Shown: positions 1-11,423 of the stretch, in pieces
Position numbering within the stretch: position 1 is the first letter of the stretch
Layout: each line of letters begins with the position of its first letter
Assembly: GCA_026936335.1 (NCBI GenBank)
Contig: JAPMXV010000042.1
Coordinates: 434,001-498,000 of the forward strand
Origin: Mantamonas sphyraenae
Taxonomy: Eukaryota > CRuMs > Mantamonadidae
Reading direction: 5' to 3'
DNA: 64,000 bases
Program-made: the position numbers and the translations under genes
Notes under the pieces: model-generated
The model's database searches: none
The model's input: only the letters and a program-made list of their open reading frames with translations
Told to the model about the DNA's origin: nothing

Positions 1-842
1 AATCGGTGGTGTTTGAGTACAGCTCGCGCGACGATACTCTGATTCCCAAGAGTGCCATCGACCGGTACAACGGCTTCATGTCATGTGTGGGCGTGAACCC
101 GGCCACATCGGAGCTGGTGCGTGCGTACCTTTGTCCACGAGTGCGCAAGTACACAAGCAGCTACGAACAAATCCACGGCGTGTACACACAGGTGCAAGCA
201 CTGAAGCAGATGACATTCAGCAAGTACTTCCCCAACTATCTGGGCTCCGACGAGAACTCGCACCCTCACTTCCTCCTGTTCTACACCGAGCACCTCGCCG
301 GCGCCCGGTCTGTGCAGGACCTGCTGGAGAACTATGGGGATATGCACCACGGCAAACTTACGCTTCTCTTTCGCTACTGGGCGGGTGAGCTGTTGCTGGC
401 CCTGCAGGACGTGTTGCTCATGAGCACCCTGCGCGTGGACTTTGACCGCGTCACACTCGACCACATCGTTATCAGCGACCACGGCACTCGCCTCACCCTC
501 CGCAACCTGCCATGGACCTTTGAACGGCCCTACTTCTCCTCCAAGACCCGCCAGTACTCCAACGAGTTTCACATCCGCCTCGAGGCTGAGCTGCTGCAGA
601 TGTTCTCGCGACTCATCCAACGCATGTACTTGTTTGAGGACCAGCTGCGCGACGTCAACATCCCCTCGGAGCTGCAGCTCATTGTGCAGTACTGTGAATC
701 GTACACCACCCGCCAGCGTGCACCTACGCTGGCAAAGCTGCTCAAGCACAAATATCTGCGCGGCGGCGACCTCAAGAAGCTCGAGCACATCCGCGACCGC
801 TTCCGCAGGTATACAGGCACCTCTGATCTGGACGATGTGTGA
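1..842 (+). CDS. 3' end of a degenerate protein-kinase-like gene (5' truncated by window)
   Basis: The frame is open from the left edge and ends at TGA 840-842, so the true start lies outside the window. About 280 residues are visible. The middle (LFRYWAGELLLALQDVL, then LDHIVISDHGTRLTL) follows the spacing of a kinase C-lobe: helix E followed by a catalytic-loop-like strand. A canonical HRD-K-N loop and DFG are not visible. The tail (APTLAKLLKHKYLR) resembles the last kinase helix. I infer a pseudokinase C-lobe or a very divergent kinase. It converges with the next gene, with 41 bp between the stop codons. Family assignment is weak; that this is coding is strongly supported by the long open frame. 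Confidence 0.6.
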   Translation, partial: SVVFEYSSRDDTLIPKSAIDRYNGFMSCVGVNPATSELVRAYLCPRVRKYTSSYEQIHGVYTQVQALKQMTFSKYFPNYLGSDENSHPHFLLFYTEHLAGARSVQDLLENYGDMHHGKLTLLFRYWAGELLLALQDVLLMSTLRVDFDRVTLDHIVISDHGTRLTLRNLPWTFERPYFSSKTRQYSNEFHIRLEAELLQMFSRLIQRMYLFEDQLRDVNIPSELQLIVQYCESYTTRQRAPTLAKLLKHKYLRGGDLKKLEHIRDRFRRYTGTSDLDDV

Positions 843-883
843 AGGACGCACGGGATGCCCATTGAATCTTCATTTGCCCAACC

Positions 884-2648
884 TCAAAGCACATCAAAGT
901 CGCCGTTGTTGTCCGTAGACATTTCCAGGGTGAGGAAGCCCGAGCCGCCGTTGTTGTCAAAGGAATCCTCTTCAAAGAGCGAGTTGAACCCAGCGCTGCT
1001 CTCTTTCGTGTTCTTCAGGTACAGCTGTGCCTGGCCGCCCTCTTGCTGTCCGCCATCGCCACCATCCTGGTCCTGTGCACCCGAGATGCCGTCATTGCCA
1101 CCGTTCGCCGCCTCTTCCTGCACTTGCATTTGGTCGTTGGCTCCATCCATGCTGCCCTGTCTCTGTTGCATGTTGCTACGAAGACGCTGGGCCTCGCTTC
1201 GAAGCGACGCCAGCTCTCGGTCTTTGGCACGCATGGTTTGCCTCAGCTGCTCCATCTCGTCCTTGTACGAACACAAGGGATTGGCGCACCGGCTGCTGCC
1301 TGACGTGTCCTTGGGGTTGACCACCGAGGACAAGAGACCCAGAAACTTGCTGAGCGACTCTGTGTCTGTGCTTCGGCTGAAGCGACGCAAGGCCTCACTT
1401 TGCTCACTCAGGTCACTCATGGACAGCGTGTCCATGAGCTGGTTCAGCTGCTCCTCCAGTCCGCCACGTCGCCGAGGCGCCCCACCCTGGCTCAGCGAGG
1501 TCATGGGCCCGCCCACATACGAACTCGAATCCCACGAGTTGAACGACATGAAGCTGCTTGTGTCGTTGAAGGTGGAGCCTCCGCCTGAGCCTCCCGTCTG
1601 CATCAGCTGCAGCACTTTGGGATCCATGCTGCTCATGTCCAGTTGCAACAGGCCGCTCCCGCCTCCCAACCCGGCTCCACTGCTGGCGCTACTTTGGCTT
1701 GACGCTGCTTGCTTTTGCGATTTGTTTGTCGGAGGTGTGACAATTTTGTTTGCTGTGTCACCACACCGTGGGTCAGTGACCTGCTATGTCGACGTGTGCG
1801 CGCCCCAAGCCTCATTCTCACGGCGAAAGGGCGCCTTGCCGCAACACTCTGCGCCGCCCTCCCCGCTCCGCCGTCAAGAGCGTACCCACTGCCCACTGCC
1901 CACTTACCAGACACTTCACCTAGCGACCGTGGAATCAAATACAGAATCTCCTCGTCCGACTTTTTGCCCTGGCGCTTGAGCGAGTGCTTGGAGAGGCACG
2001 AGTCGAAGCGCTCGAACCAAAGGTAGCAATCGTCGTCTGCCAAAGTGTGCACAGGGGTCAGCATGCCACATTGGTACTAGATTTGCCCACAAGGACACGC
2101 AAAGGGCATGCGGGCTGCGTCACAAGCCTGCACACAAGCCTGCTTCACCCGCACACGCGGGTCAAGGCTTTGGCGCCAAATTGCCGCGATGCCTGCTGCC
2201 AGCGATTATCACACGGTTGGGGGCTTTGTGGAACTCACCTCCCTCGGCTGGTCGTCCAGTGCGCAGCTTGCAGTAGATCGAGCCCAGTTCCATCTGTGTG
2301 GTGGGTGCAGGGCAGGTGTGGGTGAGCGTTCTCGACAAAGGCAAGGGGGGTCCAAAACCTGTCAACAGGCGTGGGCAGCGGCCACAGCCAGACCACAGCC
2401 CGCACACAGCCCGCAATGGCCGTGTGTGTGCACCCGTGGCCAGAACATGTGTTCTATGTTATACACGCGGAGAGGCAGCCGAGGATGTGTGCAGCAGGGC
2501 TGCGTTTTGGCGAGCTCACCTTGTCAGACACGCGGAAGCCCGTGGCCTTTTGCGTCTCGTAAAACTCGATGCACTGGGTTTCGTTGTTGCGCACAAGCTT
2601 CTGCAGATAGGGCAGAACATGGACGCGTTTGACCCGCTTCTTGCTCAT
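884..2648 (-). CDS. Unrecognised coiled-coil, Gly/Ser/Gln-rich protein (4 exons)
   Basis: Model: exons 2648-2520, 2293-2239, 2036-1908 and 1752-884, giving 393 codons in frame. Donors are GTGAGC, GTGAGT and GTAAGTG; acceptors end CACAG or GGCAG. The N-terminal 100 residues are basic and ordered (MSKKRVKRVHVLPYLQKL; later DDDCYLWFERFDSCL). The last exon is low-complexity Gly/Ser with a predicted coiled coil (KDEMEQLRQTMRAKDRELASL) and an acidic C-terminus. The coding start lies 99 bp from the divergent WDR18 start, with a TG/CA tract between. I do not recognise the family. Confidence 0.65.
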
Positions 2649-2747
2649 GCTCGTCGTTTTGTGTGTGTGTGTGTGCGCACGCAGGGGCGTGGGCGCAGAG
2701 GAGCCGGGTGCGCGTGGGCATCCAGCACATCGCACCCCACGTCCAGC

Positions 2748-4746
2748 ATGCAAGGCGAAGTGGCTCTCAGCTGTACGGGATCGGCGGGTGAAGTGTGTCT
2801 GTGGGATCTCAAGTCAGGCTCGGTGCTGCGCAGCTACAAGGGAAATGCGAGCGAAGCGCACGGTGTGGCGGTGCTAGACAGCTCCCGCTTTGCGGTGGCA
2901 CAAAAGGGCAAGGCCCAGCTGCTGGTGTGGCACTGGCAACGCGACCAGGCTGTGCTCAAGTGCTCCATGCCCGAACGCATGGCCAGTCTGTGCAGCACCC
3001 CGGACGGCAACTACCTACTCGGCGGCGGACTCTCTGGCCGCTTGTATGTGTGGTCCATGCAGAATGGCCAGTTGCTGCGTGTACATGACGCCCATTTCAA
3101 GAGCCTCGCATGCCTTTGTGTCTCCCGCGACTCGTCGCTGCTTGTCACCGGCGGCCACGACGGCATGGTGCATGTTTGGGATCTCTGCAGGTAAGCAACG
3201 AGCCATCCATGCCCCCACACCACGTGCTGTGTGTTTTCCAGTCCATGGTGCACCACCACCACACACACAACCGCACGTAGGCTGCACAGTACACGTGCAG
3301 ACACACAGAGACGAAGAGAGCCTTGCCCAAACGCTGACACAGCTCCGATGGGTTGCGCTCGGTCCGCGCCCGCACAGCTTGGTGGACATGAGCGACCGCT
3401 TAGGCGGCCTCTTGTTTGCAGACGAACAACTGAAACCGCTGCGCACGTGGGCTGAACACTCGCTGCCCGTCACTGACGTGGTCATGGGTGTGGGAAGCTT
3501 CAGCGCACGTGTGTGCTCCGTGTCTGCAGACAGTACCTGCAAGATGTACGACATTAGCACAGGCAAGCTCATCTGCTCCATTGTCTTTCCTGGGCCCTTG
3601 GCCGCCGTGTGTTTGGACAGCATCGAGAGCAAACTGTACTGTGGCGAGGCCACCGACGAGGCCGCAAAGATCTACCAGGTCGATCTGTCCGGCTCCAGCG
3701 TGTCTGCCTCCTCCTCCTCCTCCTCCTCCTCCTCCTCTTCCTCATTTATTCAACGCTCCTCCACGCAACGACTCAACCCGGAGGTGGACCTGGATCAGGT
3801 CTTTCGCGGCCACACAGACGCCGTGACTCGCCTCCAGCTCAGCATGGATGGACGCTACCTGGTATCCAGCAGCCTGGACAAGAGTGTGCGTGTGTGGGAT
3901 CCGTCGTCCAAACAGACAGTGCGTGCGTTCTACGAGCACGACAGCGGAGTGAGCGACGTTCTGCTCACGCGCAAGCCGCCCCTCGTACTCGAGCCCTTCA
4001 AAAAGACCCAGTCGACACGGCAGCCATTCCAGAAGTTCCTGGTGGACACATCGTCCACTTCCTTCCTGGGCACGAGTGTGCAGGCCAAGGGCGGCGCTTC
4101 GGTCTCCTCGGCCAAGCGAGCTTCGGGAATGTTTTCCTACTCGCTGCCCGTGCAGCTGGACGACATGCAACTGGAAGACACACGCATGTCCTCGCGTGAC
4201 TATCTTGCGCTGTTGGCAAGTGGCAGCAGCAGCGGCGGCGGCGGCGGAGATGGGAGTGGCTCTCGCGCAGGCGATGCAAAAAGCTCGGCGTCGCTCGTGC
4301 ACGCTGCGGAGCACATTCCCCTGGACCAAGCGTCGGAGAACCGCTCGCTGCAGAAAAAGGTGCAACAGCTCCAACGCCAGCTGCTCAAGGTACAAGAGGA
4401 GAACGAGCGCTGGCAAGCGGTCAACCAGGAGCTGTACGCGTTGACCGTCGACCAGGCCGATCGGGCAGAGGTTTCTGCTGGCGCAAAGCAGAGCAAGAAG
4501 AGGCAGCAACAGCAGCAGCGGAACAAAAAGAAGCGAAAGCACGATGACGGTGATGAAGATAGTTTCGATGAAGACGAGGATGGAGACGACGAAGACGTGG
4601 ATGATGATGTGCAGAACGGGGAAGGTGACCACGACGAGGAAGACTCCCGTCCATCCACGAGCGGTGGCAAGGCAAAGACAAAGGCAACAAGCACCATCAA
4701 GCGCATGCAAATCAAAAAGAGGGGCAAGAAGCAACGAAAACGGTGA
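2748..4746 (+). CDS. WDR18: WD40 protein, WDR18/IPI3 homologue (pre-60S processing)
   Basis: Two exons: 2748-3190 (donor GTAAGC) and about 3309-4746 (acceptor ACACAG, phase 2), 626 residues. WD repeats are visible as VCLWDL, LYVWSM, MVHVWDL, CKMYDI and VRVWDPS. A C-terminal coiled coil (SLQKKVQQLQRQLLKVQEEN) matches the end of the WDR18/Ipi3 family. Known role: subunit of the Rix1/PELP1-TEX10-WDR18 complex in 60S ribosome maturation in the nucleus. It is longer than typical WDR18 (about 430 residues) because of a Ser tract (about 3714-3740) and a highly charged tail with K/R and D/E runs plus nuclear-localisation-like clusters at the C-terminus. The exon 2 start is chosen by phase; neighbouring AGs fail the frame. 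Confidence 0.85.
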
Positions 4747-4790
4747 GGGCGCGCCAACAACGAACGGTTTTCTCCACATCCACAACCTCA

Positions 4791-7194
4791 TCACAAACCT
4801 TCTGTGGGCTCAAAGAACGCCCGCTGGCTGGGGAATCGATCAGCAAACTCGTTGAGGCGAGCAGCAATGTAGCCCGGCTCGTAATCAGAGGCAGCCCAGT
4901 GCAAGAGACCTCCGCGAGTGGCTGGGAAGCCCATGCCCATGATGGACGCCACGTCGATGTCGGCTGCGCTCTGTGCCATGTTTTCGTTCAGCACACGCGT
5001 GGCCTCGTTCACAATGGGGAACATAATCATCTCCAGAATGTCTGCGTCGCTGGTGCTGCTGCTGTCCTTCAGCGTCTGTTCCAGGCCGCTGGCGTTGCGC
5101 GACTGCACAAGGAACTTGTTCAGCTCGGGGTCCTGCTTTGCCTTGCGCTGGCTGTCCACCGAATAGAATCCCTTTCCGTCTGTCTTCTCGCCCATGCGTC
5201 CGGCGTCCACCAGCATGCCCGGCAGAGCGCTCACATACGTGCGATCGCCGTAGCCCTGCTGCATGATCCCGTTGACAAAGTTTGTCACGTCGATGCCCAC
5301 CATGTCACTCAGGCGGAACGGGCCCATGGGGAAGCCAAAGCTGCTCACCACCTGGTCGATGCGGTACGGGTCCAGACCGCTGTTCACCAGCAGTCCCGCA
5401 GCCTGGCCAAACGGGAAGAACATGCGGTTGACCATGAAGCCCACGCAGTTGCCCACCACCACGGGCGTCTTTCGGATGCCCTTGGCCACACTGAGCATGT
5501 CCACGAGCACCTGCTTGCTCGTGTGCTCCGTGCGCACAATCTCCAGCAGCGGCATCACGTGCGCCGGCGAGAAAAAGTGTGCCCCCACCACACGCGACTT
5601 GTCGCTCACCTGCTCACTCACAATGTTCAGGTCGATGGTGGACGTGTTGGACGCCAGGATCGCTTCAGGCGCACACACGCTCTCCAGCTTGGAAAAGATG
5701 TCCTGCTTCAGCGCAACCGACTCCACCACCGCCTCAATCACAAGCTGCGAGTCTGCAAGATCATCGTACGCCACCGTGGGCTGCAGTAGATCCATGCATC
5801 GGCTAAACTTCTCCTCCGTCATGCGACCCTTCTTCACACGCGACTGCAGGTTCGCCTGCACACGCTTTTCCGCACGCTCCACAGCCTTTCCGTCCACCTC
5901 CAGCAGGTTCACCTTGTATCCGTTCATCACCAGTGCTGTGGCGATTCCCGAGCCCATCAAGCCGCCTCCAATCACGCTCGTCGTCTGGATCTTGGTCGGC
6001 GTCAAGCCCTGGTCCGTCACGCCCTTCACCTTGCCTGTCGCCTTGCTGGCCACAAACACATGCAGCAACGCCTTGGCACCCTTGCCCTGACAGATATCCA
6101 TGAAGCTCTCGTACTCTGCACGCAGCCCATCCATGCCCGTGCGGCTCAACCCTGCCTCCACCGCGTCGATGCACGCGTCCAAGAACTCCGAGTTCGGCGG
6201 CCGCTTCTTGTTCACCTTCTGCTCAGTGAGCCATCCGCGCACACATGCACACCAGGGAACGCACCATGCATTCCGTGGTACCCCAACAGCGCACACAATG
6301 CAGTCACAGCTGTGTCAGTCGTCCGACGCGAGTCAACGTCAAAAAAAGGCCCTCTCGTCAAAAGGCCCGGGCGCCTGTGTCACTCGCACACACACGCTAC
6401 ACAATCACTCACCGCACGTGCTCCCTCAAAGATCATCTCTGCATGTTCTGCGTCGGGGAAGGGTTCGTTCAACGCCTCTTTCTTGGCCACGGTGCCGTTT
6501 GCCATGTCCAGGGCCAGTGCAGCCGCAGCGTCGACGAGGCCGTCACGTTCACTCAGCCTGTCCACAAGGCCCATCTTGTGCGCCTGCTCTGCATTCACAC
6601 TGGCACTGGTCAGCATCAGCTCCAGCGAACGCTGGATACCAATCAGTCTCGGCAACCGCTGCGTGCCACCCATGCCCGGATGATGCCCAGGGACAGCTCA
6701 GGCAAGCCAAACTTGGTTCCTGCCGTTGCCACGCGGCCGTTGCATGCCATGGCCAGCTCGCAGCCACCTCCCAGCGCCACTCCGTCCACAGCAGCCACAC
6801 TAGGCTTGCTGGAACGCTCCAGCAGCTCCGTGGTAAACTCGTTGCCGTTCCAGATGTACTCGCCAAAGGCCTTGGCGTCCAACGAGTTCATGTACTTGAT
6901 GTCTGCCCCAGCCACAAAGTTGTTGTTGGCTCCCGTGAGCACCACGGCCTTGACTGCCCCGTCCTCGTTTGCCTGGGACAGTCGCTGCTTCAGGCCGGCC
7001 ACAAGCGTCGGGTGCAGCGCGTTTACAGGCGGAAAGTTCATCGTCAGGACGGCCACGCCGTCCTCACGCACCTCCATGCTCACTGCTTCTTCTGCGCTCA
7101 CGCTTGACATGCATCGCGACACCAGAGCTGCGCGAGGTGCCATCGTCTGCTTGCTCAGCACGCTCGAGTGCTCCCGTACCACACGTCCAAACAT
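4791..7194 (-). CDS. Plant-type multifunctional beta-oxidation protein (enoyl-CoA hydratase / 3-hydroxyacyl-CoA dehydrogenase), broken by a 1-base deletion
   Basis: Exons 7194-6413 (donor GTGAGTG) and about 6218-4791, about 736 residues, close to plant MFP2/AIM1. N-terminal hydratase domain: NNFVAGADIKYM oxyanion loop and VALGGGCELAM. Then the dehydrogenase NAD fold (SVIGGGLMGSGIA), catalytic-region VGAHFFSPAHVMPLLEIV, GNCVGFMVNRMF, and a C-terminal half ending GMGFPATRGG. It converts enoyl-CoA to 3-ketoacyl-CoA via the 3-hydroxy intermediate. The C-terminus is EGL, so no SKL-type PTS1. The N-terminus (MFGRVVREHSSVLSKQTMAP...) is Arg-rich and lacks acids early, suggesting a mitochondrial presequence. 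Between LGII and GMGGTQRL one base is missing near 6679, shifting frame inside a conserved motif; a sequencing error or broken allele. Confidence 0.88.
6676..6681 (-). other. One-base deletion in the hydratase core of MFP
   Basis: On the minus strand the frame before this point reads SLGII and then goes off into RAWVARSG. The next frame immediately resumes with GMGGTQRLPRLIG, the conserved continuation in the crotonase fold. Adding one base restores the usual IIPGxGGTQRLP motif, and the total coding length is then divisible by three. No intron fits, because the conserved residues on both sides are adjacent. Confidence 0.85.
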
Positions 7195-7312
7195 TGCTGT
7201 TCAGGAAAGAAGTGCCATATGCACGTGTCAGCACACTATCAAGTGAGAGGACAGGCAGGTGTGCATGTAATGGAGGAGAGAATGGGACTGACGTTTTTTG
7301 TTTCGCTGTGGT

Positions 7313-10300
7313 TCAGGTGGCGCCTGCCTCCTGCACCCAGCCTTGAACTCTTTGCTGGACATCGGTGCAGCAATCATACACAACCGATGCATATGCATCC
7401 GCGATGGCACTGATAAAGTGGCCGATGACATCCATGTCCACGAGATCGTGCTCGGACACGGACGCACGCCCATTCTCGTCCTGCATGTCCACAATGATGT
7501 CGCTGAGCAGCTGACGCACCATCTTGTGGATACCCGACAAGAGGTAGCTGCCATCCATGTCCAGCTGCTCCACCAGACGCAGCTGGTGCTCCTTCATGGA
7601 CGCAATGAGCAACTTGTCCTCCGGAGGTACGTTCTGCTTCGAACACACCTCCATGACCACGTTCAGATTGGAATGCTTGTCCCTGTGATACTCCCAGTCC
7701 TGTGCATACGAGCCAAACATGCGACTGACATTGGCCAGCACCGTTTCCCCCTCGTCGTCCAGCTCCAATCCACACATCTCCACCTGCCGCACCGCCTCAA
7801 ACATCTGCAACCACGCCCCTTCCTGCATGTGTGTCAAGGCCACGCGTTTGTAGTGCCACGCATGTTCGCGTAGCACCTGCCGCTCCACCGTTCCAAGCGC
7901 ATCCACATCTCGTCCCTGTTCCTTGTCCTCCTCCGCGGCCTTTCGATGCGCTTCTTTCTGTCCGCCGACTTCCATTTCGCTCTGTTGAAAGTGTGCAAAC
8001 GCCAGCCGCATCCACAGGTCGGCGTCGTCCACGCTGACAAAGAGCTTCTCGGCCGCCCTCATGCGTGCTGGCGGATGCATCATGACCCCACTGCCGTTGG
8101 CATCCATATAAGCCATGGCGTAGAATTTGTTCACACGCACGTACTTGTTCGTCGACGAGCCGTCCGGGGCATACAAGACGACGTGCACGCCCCCATCCAT
8201 AGCACGCGATTCCATGTAGTCGACCACGGCCTCACGCACCACCTGCGCGTCATCAATCAATTGCTCCACCTCGAAGCGCTGCGAGCCCACCAGAACTGCA
8301 AAGATGGGCCTGTTGGAGAGCCTGCTGATGCGCTGCATGTCACTCACCACGTTGGCTGCAAACAACGCCGTGGCCGTGGCCAAGTGCGCCCCCTGCACCA
8401 CAAAGTCCTCCTCCAAGTCGCAAGCGGTCACTTGGTCTGCGGCGTAGTTGCCAATCCACGTGTTCCGACCAATGTACGACACAGTCGAGGCGATGTCGTA
8501 TGCATCCCAACGGTCACCCTCGCTCAGCTTGGTACGTTGTCGCACAGGTAGATCGCTCTCCATGGCCGCCATCTCTTCACCACTCACAATCTCTGAACGC
8601 ATGACATCGCGCAGTGCACGCGAAATGCTCACCACGCTCGCCGGGTGTGCACCGCGTGCTGCCGGCGCCATGCCAAACACACGTGCATCGCCCTTGACGG
8701 TAAACACGGGGTAAGAACAATTGGGCGCGTGTTGGATGCTGTTGCGGTGTGTTTCGAGCTCCTGTGCATCGCTACGCGACCACCACAGCGAACGAGCGTG
8801 TTGTCGTTTCAGCGCCTGAGTCACCCACGGATACGGGTTGCCGTGCGGAGCTTGCTGCAGCATGCCTTGCATCACTTGTTGCATGCACGTGTCCAGCTGT
8901 GTGTCCACCACGTACTGCAGCAGCACACTCTGTTTGGCCAGCTGGGACGGCACACGCCGCTTCTGCTTGCTGCGCACTGCCTCACCCTGCACGTTGATGA
9001 CCAGGTCCCGAGCCAACGAATTGCTGCTGTTGCCGCCGTACTCGCTGGGCAGTGTGACCCACCCTGCCGCCGTTGCGTCCACCACCGTGGTTTCCAGCAG
9101 TTCGCTCACGGGGCTCGACAGATAGTCCACATCGTCCGCCACCGTGTATGAAATGCATTGCGTCATGTCGTTGACCAGTTTGAGCACGTGCAGCGACCGC
9201 GTGTTGATGCGCAGTTTGCGCGATCGCTCGTCCGTCACCGAATTGAGCAAGCCGGCCAGGCGCATGCGCAAGCTCTGCACCTCTGAACTGCTTGCGGAGC
9301 CCTGTGTGCCTACAACCTCGTAGAAGCTCTCGAGGTAGCTGTAGTACGCCGTCTGGGCCATCAGAAGATGGTTGCGCTCACGGCTCTCGCTAAAGAGAGC
9401 CACCACACGTCGTACCACGTCGTTGTGCTCCACCAGATAGTCCATCTGGCCCGCAATGCTATGAAACATTCTGTACATCCATGCCACGTAGTCCATGCCC
9501 ATCTGGCTCATCACAATGAAGGTCCACAGCTCGCGGTAGACGTCAAAGTACGCGGCCGCAAACGATTGCTCCGCCACCGTTGTTTGCACCGCCTCGCGCA
9601 GTGGCTTTGACTTGCGTTTCTTTCCATTTTGGAAGGCTTTGAAGAAGCGCAGGGCGTCGTCGAGGGTAAAGAAGCCCGCTTGCCACAGCCGCGACGCTAC
9701 GTTGGGCACAAAGATTTGACTCTCTTCAGAGTGCTCCGTGCGGAAGAAAAACCCATACGACTTGTCGCCTGGCACAATGCGAAAGCTGTTGGCGCGGCCA
9801 CGACTGTCGTACGAGACAGGCAGTCTGAAGATGCCGTCGAGTTGGATGAGGCGCTTGGCCACAGCAGCGTCCTTGATACTGTTGATAAATACTTTCTGGC
9901 TCTTGACGATGTCGCCGCGAGTCCAAGTGTGTGTGCCGTCGCGTGTGTCCACACGGATGCCCAGCACCACGTGCTCTGCTGCCACCAGACGGTCGACGTC
10001 CCGTATGATCTGGTGAGCAAACTCGACCAGAGCCACCTCCAGCTTGTCTCCTGTGATGAGATAGTCCTGGTTGAGGTTGAAGCGAGCTGCGTACGGCTGC
10101 AGGGCAGGGTACCACAGGAAGTCGCCGTGGAGCGAGGGCACCATCACCACCTCCAGCTGCTCAAATTCCACTCCAGGGCCGTCTATCGAGTCATCGCAGA
10201 GCTCACGGCACCACGTGTATGCACTCAGGATGCCCTCCTCGTCCACAAAGCGCACCACCTCCTTGTGCGCGGTAAACTCGCTCGCGTTCCAGCCGCGGAA

Positions 10301-10902
10301 CTCGGGCGGGTCGTCGAATGCAGGTTGGGCAAAGGGAAACGCACAGTTGGGCACTTTGCTGGCCGCATTGACCACCATGTCGGCAATCTCCTCGTCGTCC
10401 ATCTCCCAGGTGGCCTGGATCTCCCTGAGTCGCAGCTGACGCACAAGGAACGGATACGGATTCTCAGGCAACTCGTTCTGACCCAACAGCATGTCAAATA
10501 TGTCCTGCAGCTCGCGATGCATGTTGGTACTTGTCAAAAACTCCAGCGAGGCTGTCTCGCGCAGGTCCGTTTCCTGGGCGTCGAGTGCCGTCAACGGCTG
10601 CTCCGGACGCCGCTACGGTCTTGGAACTTGTCCACCTGCCTCTTGAGCTCCTTGATGCCAATGAGCTGGTTGTAAAAGCCCGGGTAGGGTGGGAAGCGTG
10701 CGCGTGTGCCCTCGTCGTCGTCGTCCTGCGCCGCTTTGCTGCTTCCTCCGCCGCCCAAGAACCAAGGAGCAGACGAAGACGACGACGACGCACCTGCCGA
10801 CGCACCCCCACCTGCCAACACCCCTCCTGCGCCAGCCACAGTCTTTGCTTTACCCTTGCCCTTGCCCTTGCCCTTGCCCTTCGCACGGCCCTTGGACGAC
10901 AT
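7313..10902 (-). CDS. Large orphan protein of about 1180 residues
   Basis: A 1090-codon open frame (10597-7313) is preceded by a short ORF starting at ATG 10902 (MSSKGRAKGKGKGKGKGKA...). The two are one frame apart. A 38-nt GT-AG segment (10635-10598) joins them in phase, giving 1183 residues; a one-base error or two separate genes (internal Met near 10524) are alternatives. The N-terminus is Gly-Lys repeat and Ser/Gly-rich, then FPPYPGFYNQLIGIKEL. The body is soluble, mixed alpha/beta, with no transmembrane segment or motif I recognise. It includes VSYDSRGRANSFRIVPGDKSY and ADLWMRLAFAHFQQ. It lies 118 bp upstream of the MFP gene on the same strand. Confidence 0.6.
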
Positions 10903-10960
10903 GGAGCGGGGGAACGTTGCGAACGCACGCGCGCATCCGATTGCAACACATCAACACACA

Positions 10961-10982
10961 ACACACACACACACACACACAC
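10961..10982 (+). repeat. (AC)n microsatellite directly upstream of a start codon
   Basis: Eleven AC units run to 10982, followed within four bases by ATG 10987. The tract forms the leader of the DUF4476-like gene and sits in the 84-bp gap to the divergent orphan gene. Confidence 0.95.
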
Positions 10983-10986
10983 CAAC

Positions 10987-11308
10987 ATGAGCACGAGTGG
11001 CCAGCAGATGGATGACCACAGCTTTGAGGAGCTGTTGGAGCAGCTGAACAACACGGCACGTGACAAGGACCGCCTGCGTTTGATCAAGAGCCGCGTGAGC
11101 GAGTTCACGGGCGACACGACTCTCAGCGCCAAGCAGATCTTTCAGGTGACACAAACATGCCTGATGGGAGAAGCACAGATTGAAGCTGCGGTGTTGCTGT
11201 TACCCCATTTGCAGCCAGGGCATGGAGGACTTTGAAAAGTCGTGCATCGACAAATTCCCCTACAAGAGCGACAAGGACGACATCCGCAAGGGAATTGGAG
11301 CAGAGTGA
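10987..11308 (+). CDS. Small DUF4476-like protein (2 exons)
   Basis: Exon 1 10987-11145 (donor GTGACA) and exon 2 11219-11308 (acceptor CAGCCAG), phase 0, 82 residues. The sequence (SFEELLEQLNNTARDKDRLRLIK, then GMEDFEKSCIDKFPYK...DDIRKGI) follows the helical pattern of DUF4476, a roughly 90-residue domain of unknown function that here makes up the whole protein. No signal peptide or membrane segment is seen. The family call rests on pattern memory and is moderate. The gene ends 115 bp before the stop of the convergent D-glutamate cyclase-family gene. Confidence 0.6.
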
Positions 11309-11423
11309 TATGAGACGTGGGAAATGGAGTGTAGGATTCAATTGTCCAAGCGGGCGAATGGCCCAGAGAAGCACAGTGGACAACAAACGAGAGGGAAAAG
11401 CCCTCTGGAGATTCCCGCGCCTC

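Noticed and set aside
81-851. Long minus-strand ORF opposite the kinase-like gene
   Set aside because: It is a His/Val/Leu-rich antisense shadow of a GC-rich coding region, with no coherent domain; similar antisense frames occur under most long genes here.
6640-6720. Programmed -1 frameshifting as explanation for the MFP break
   Set aside because: No X XXY YYZ slippery heptamer or evident downstream structure was seen; a one-base deletion is simpler.
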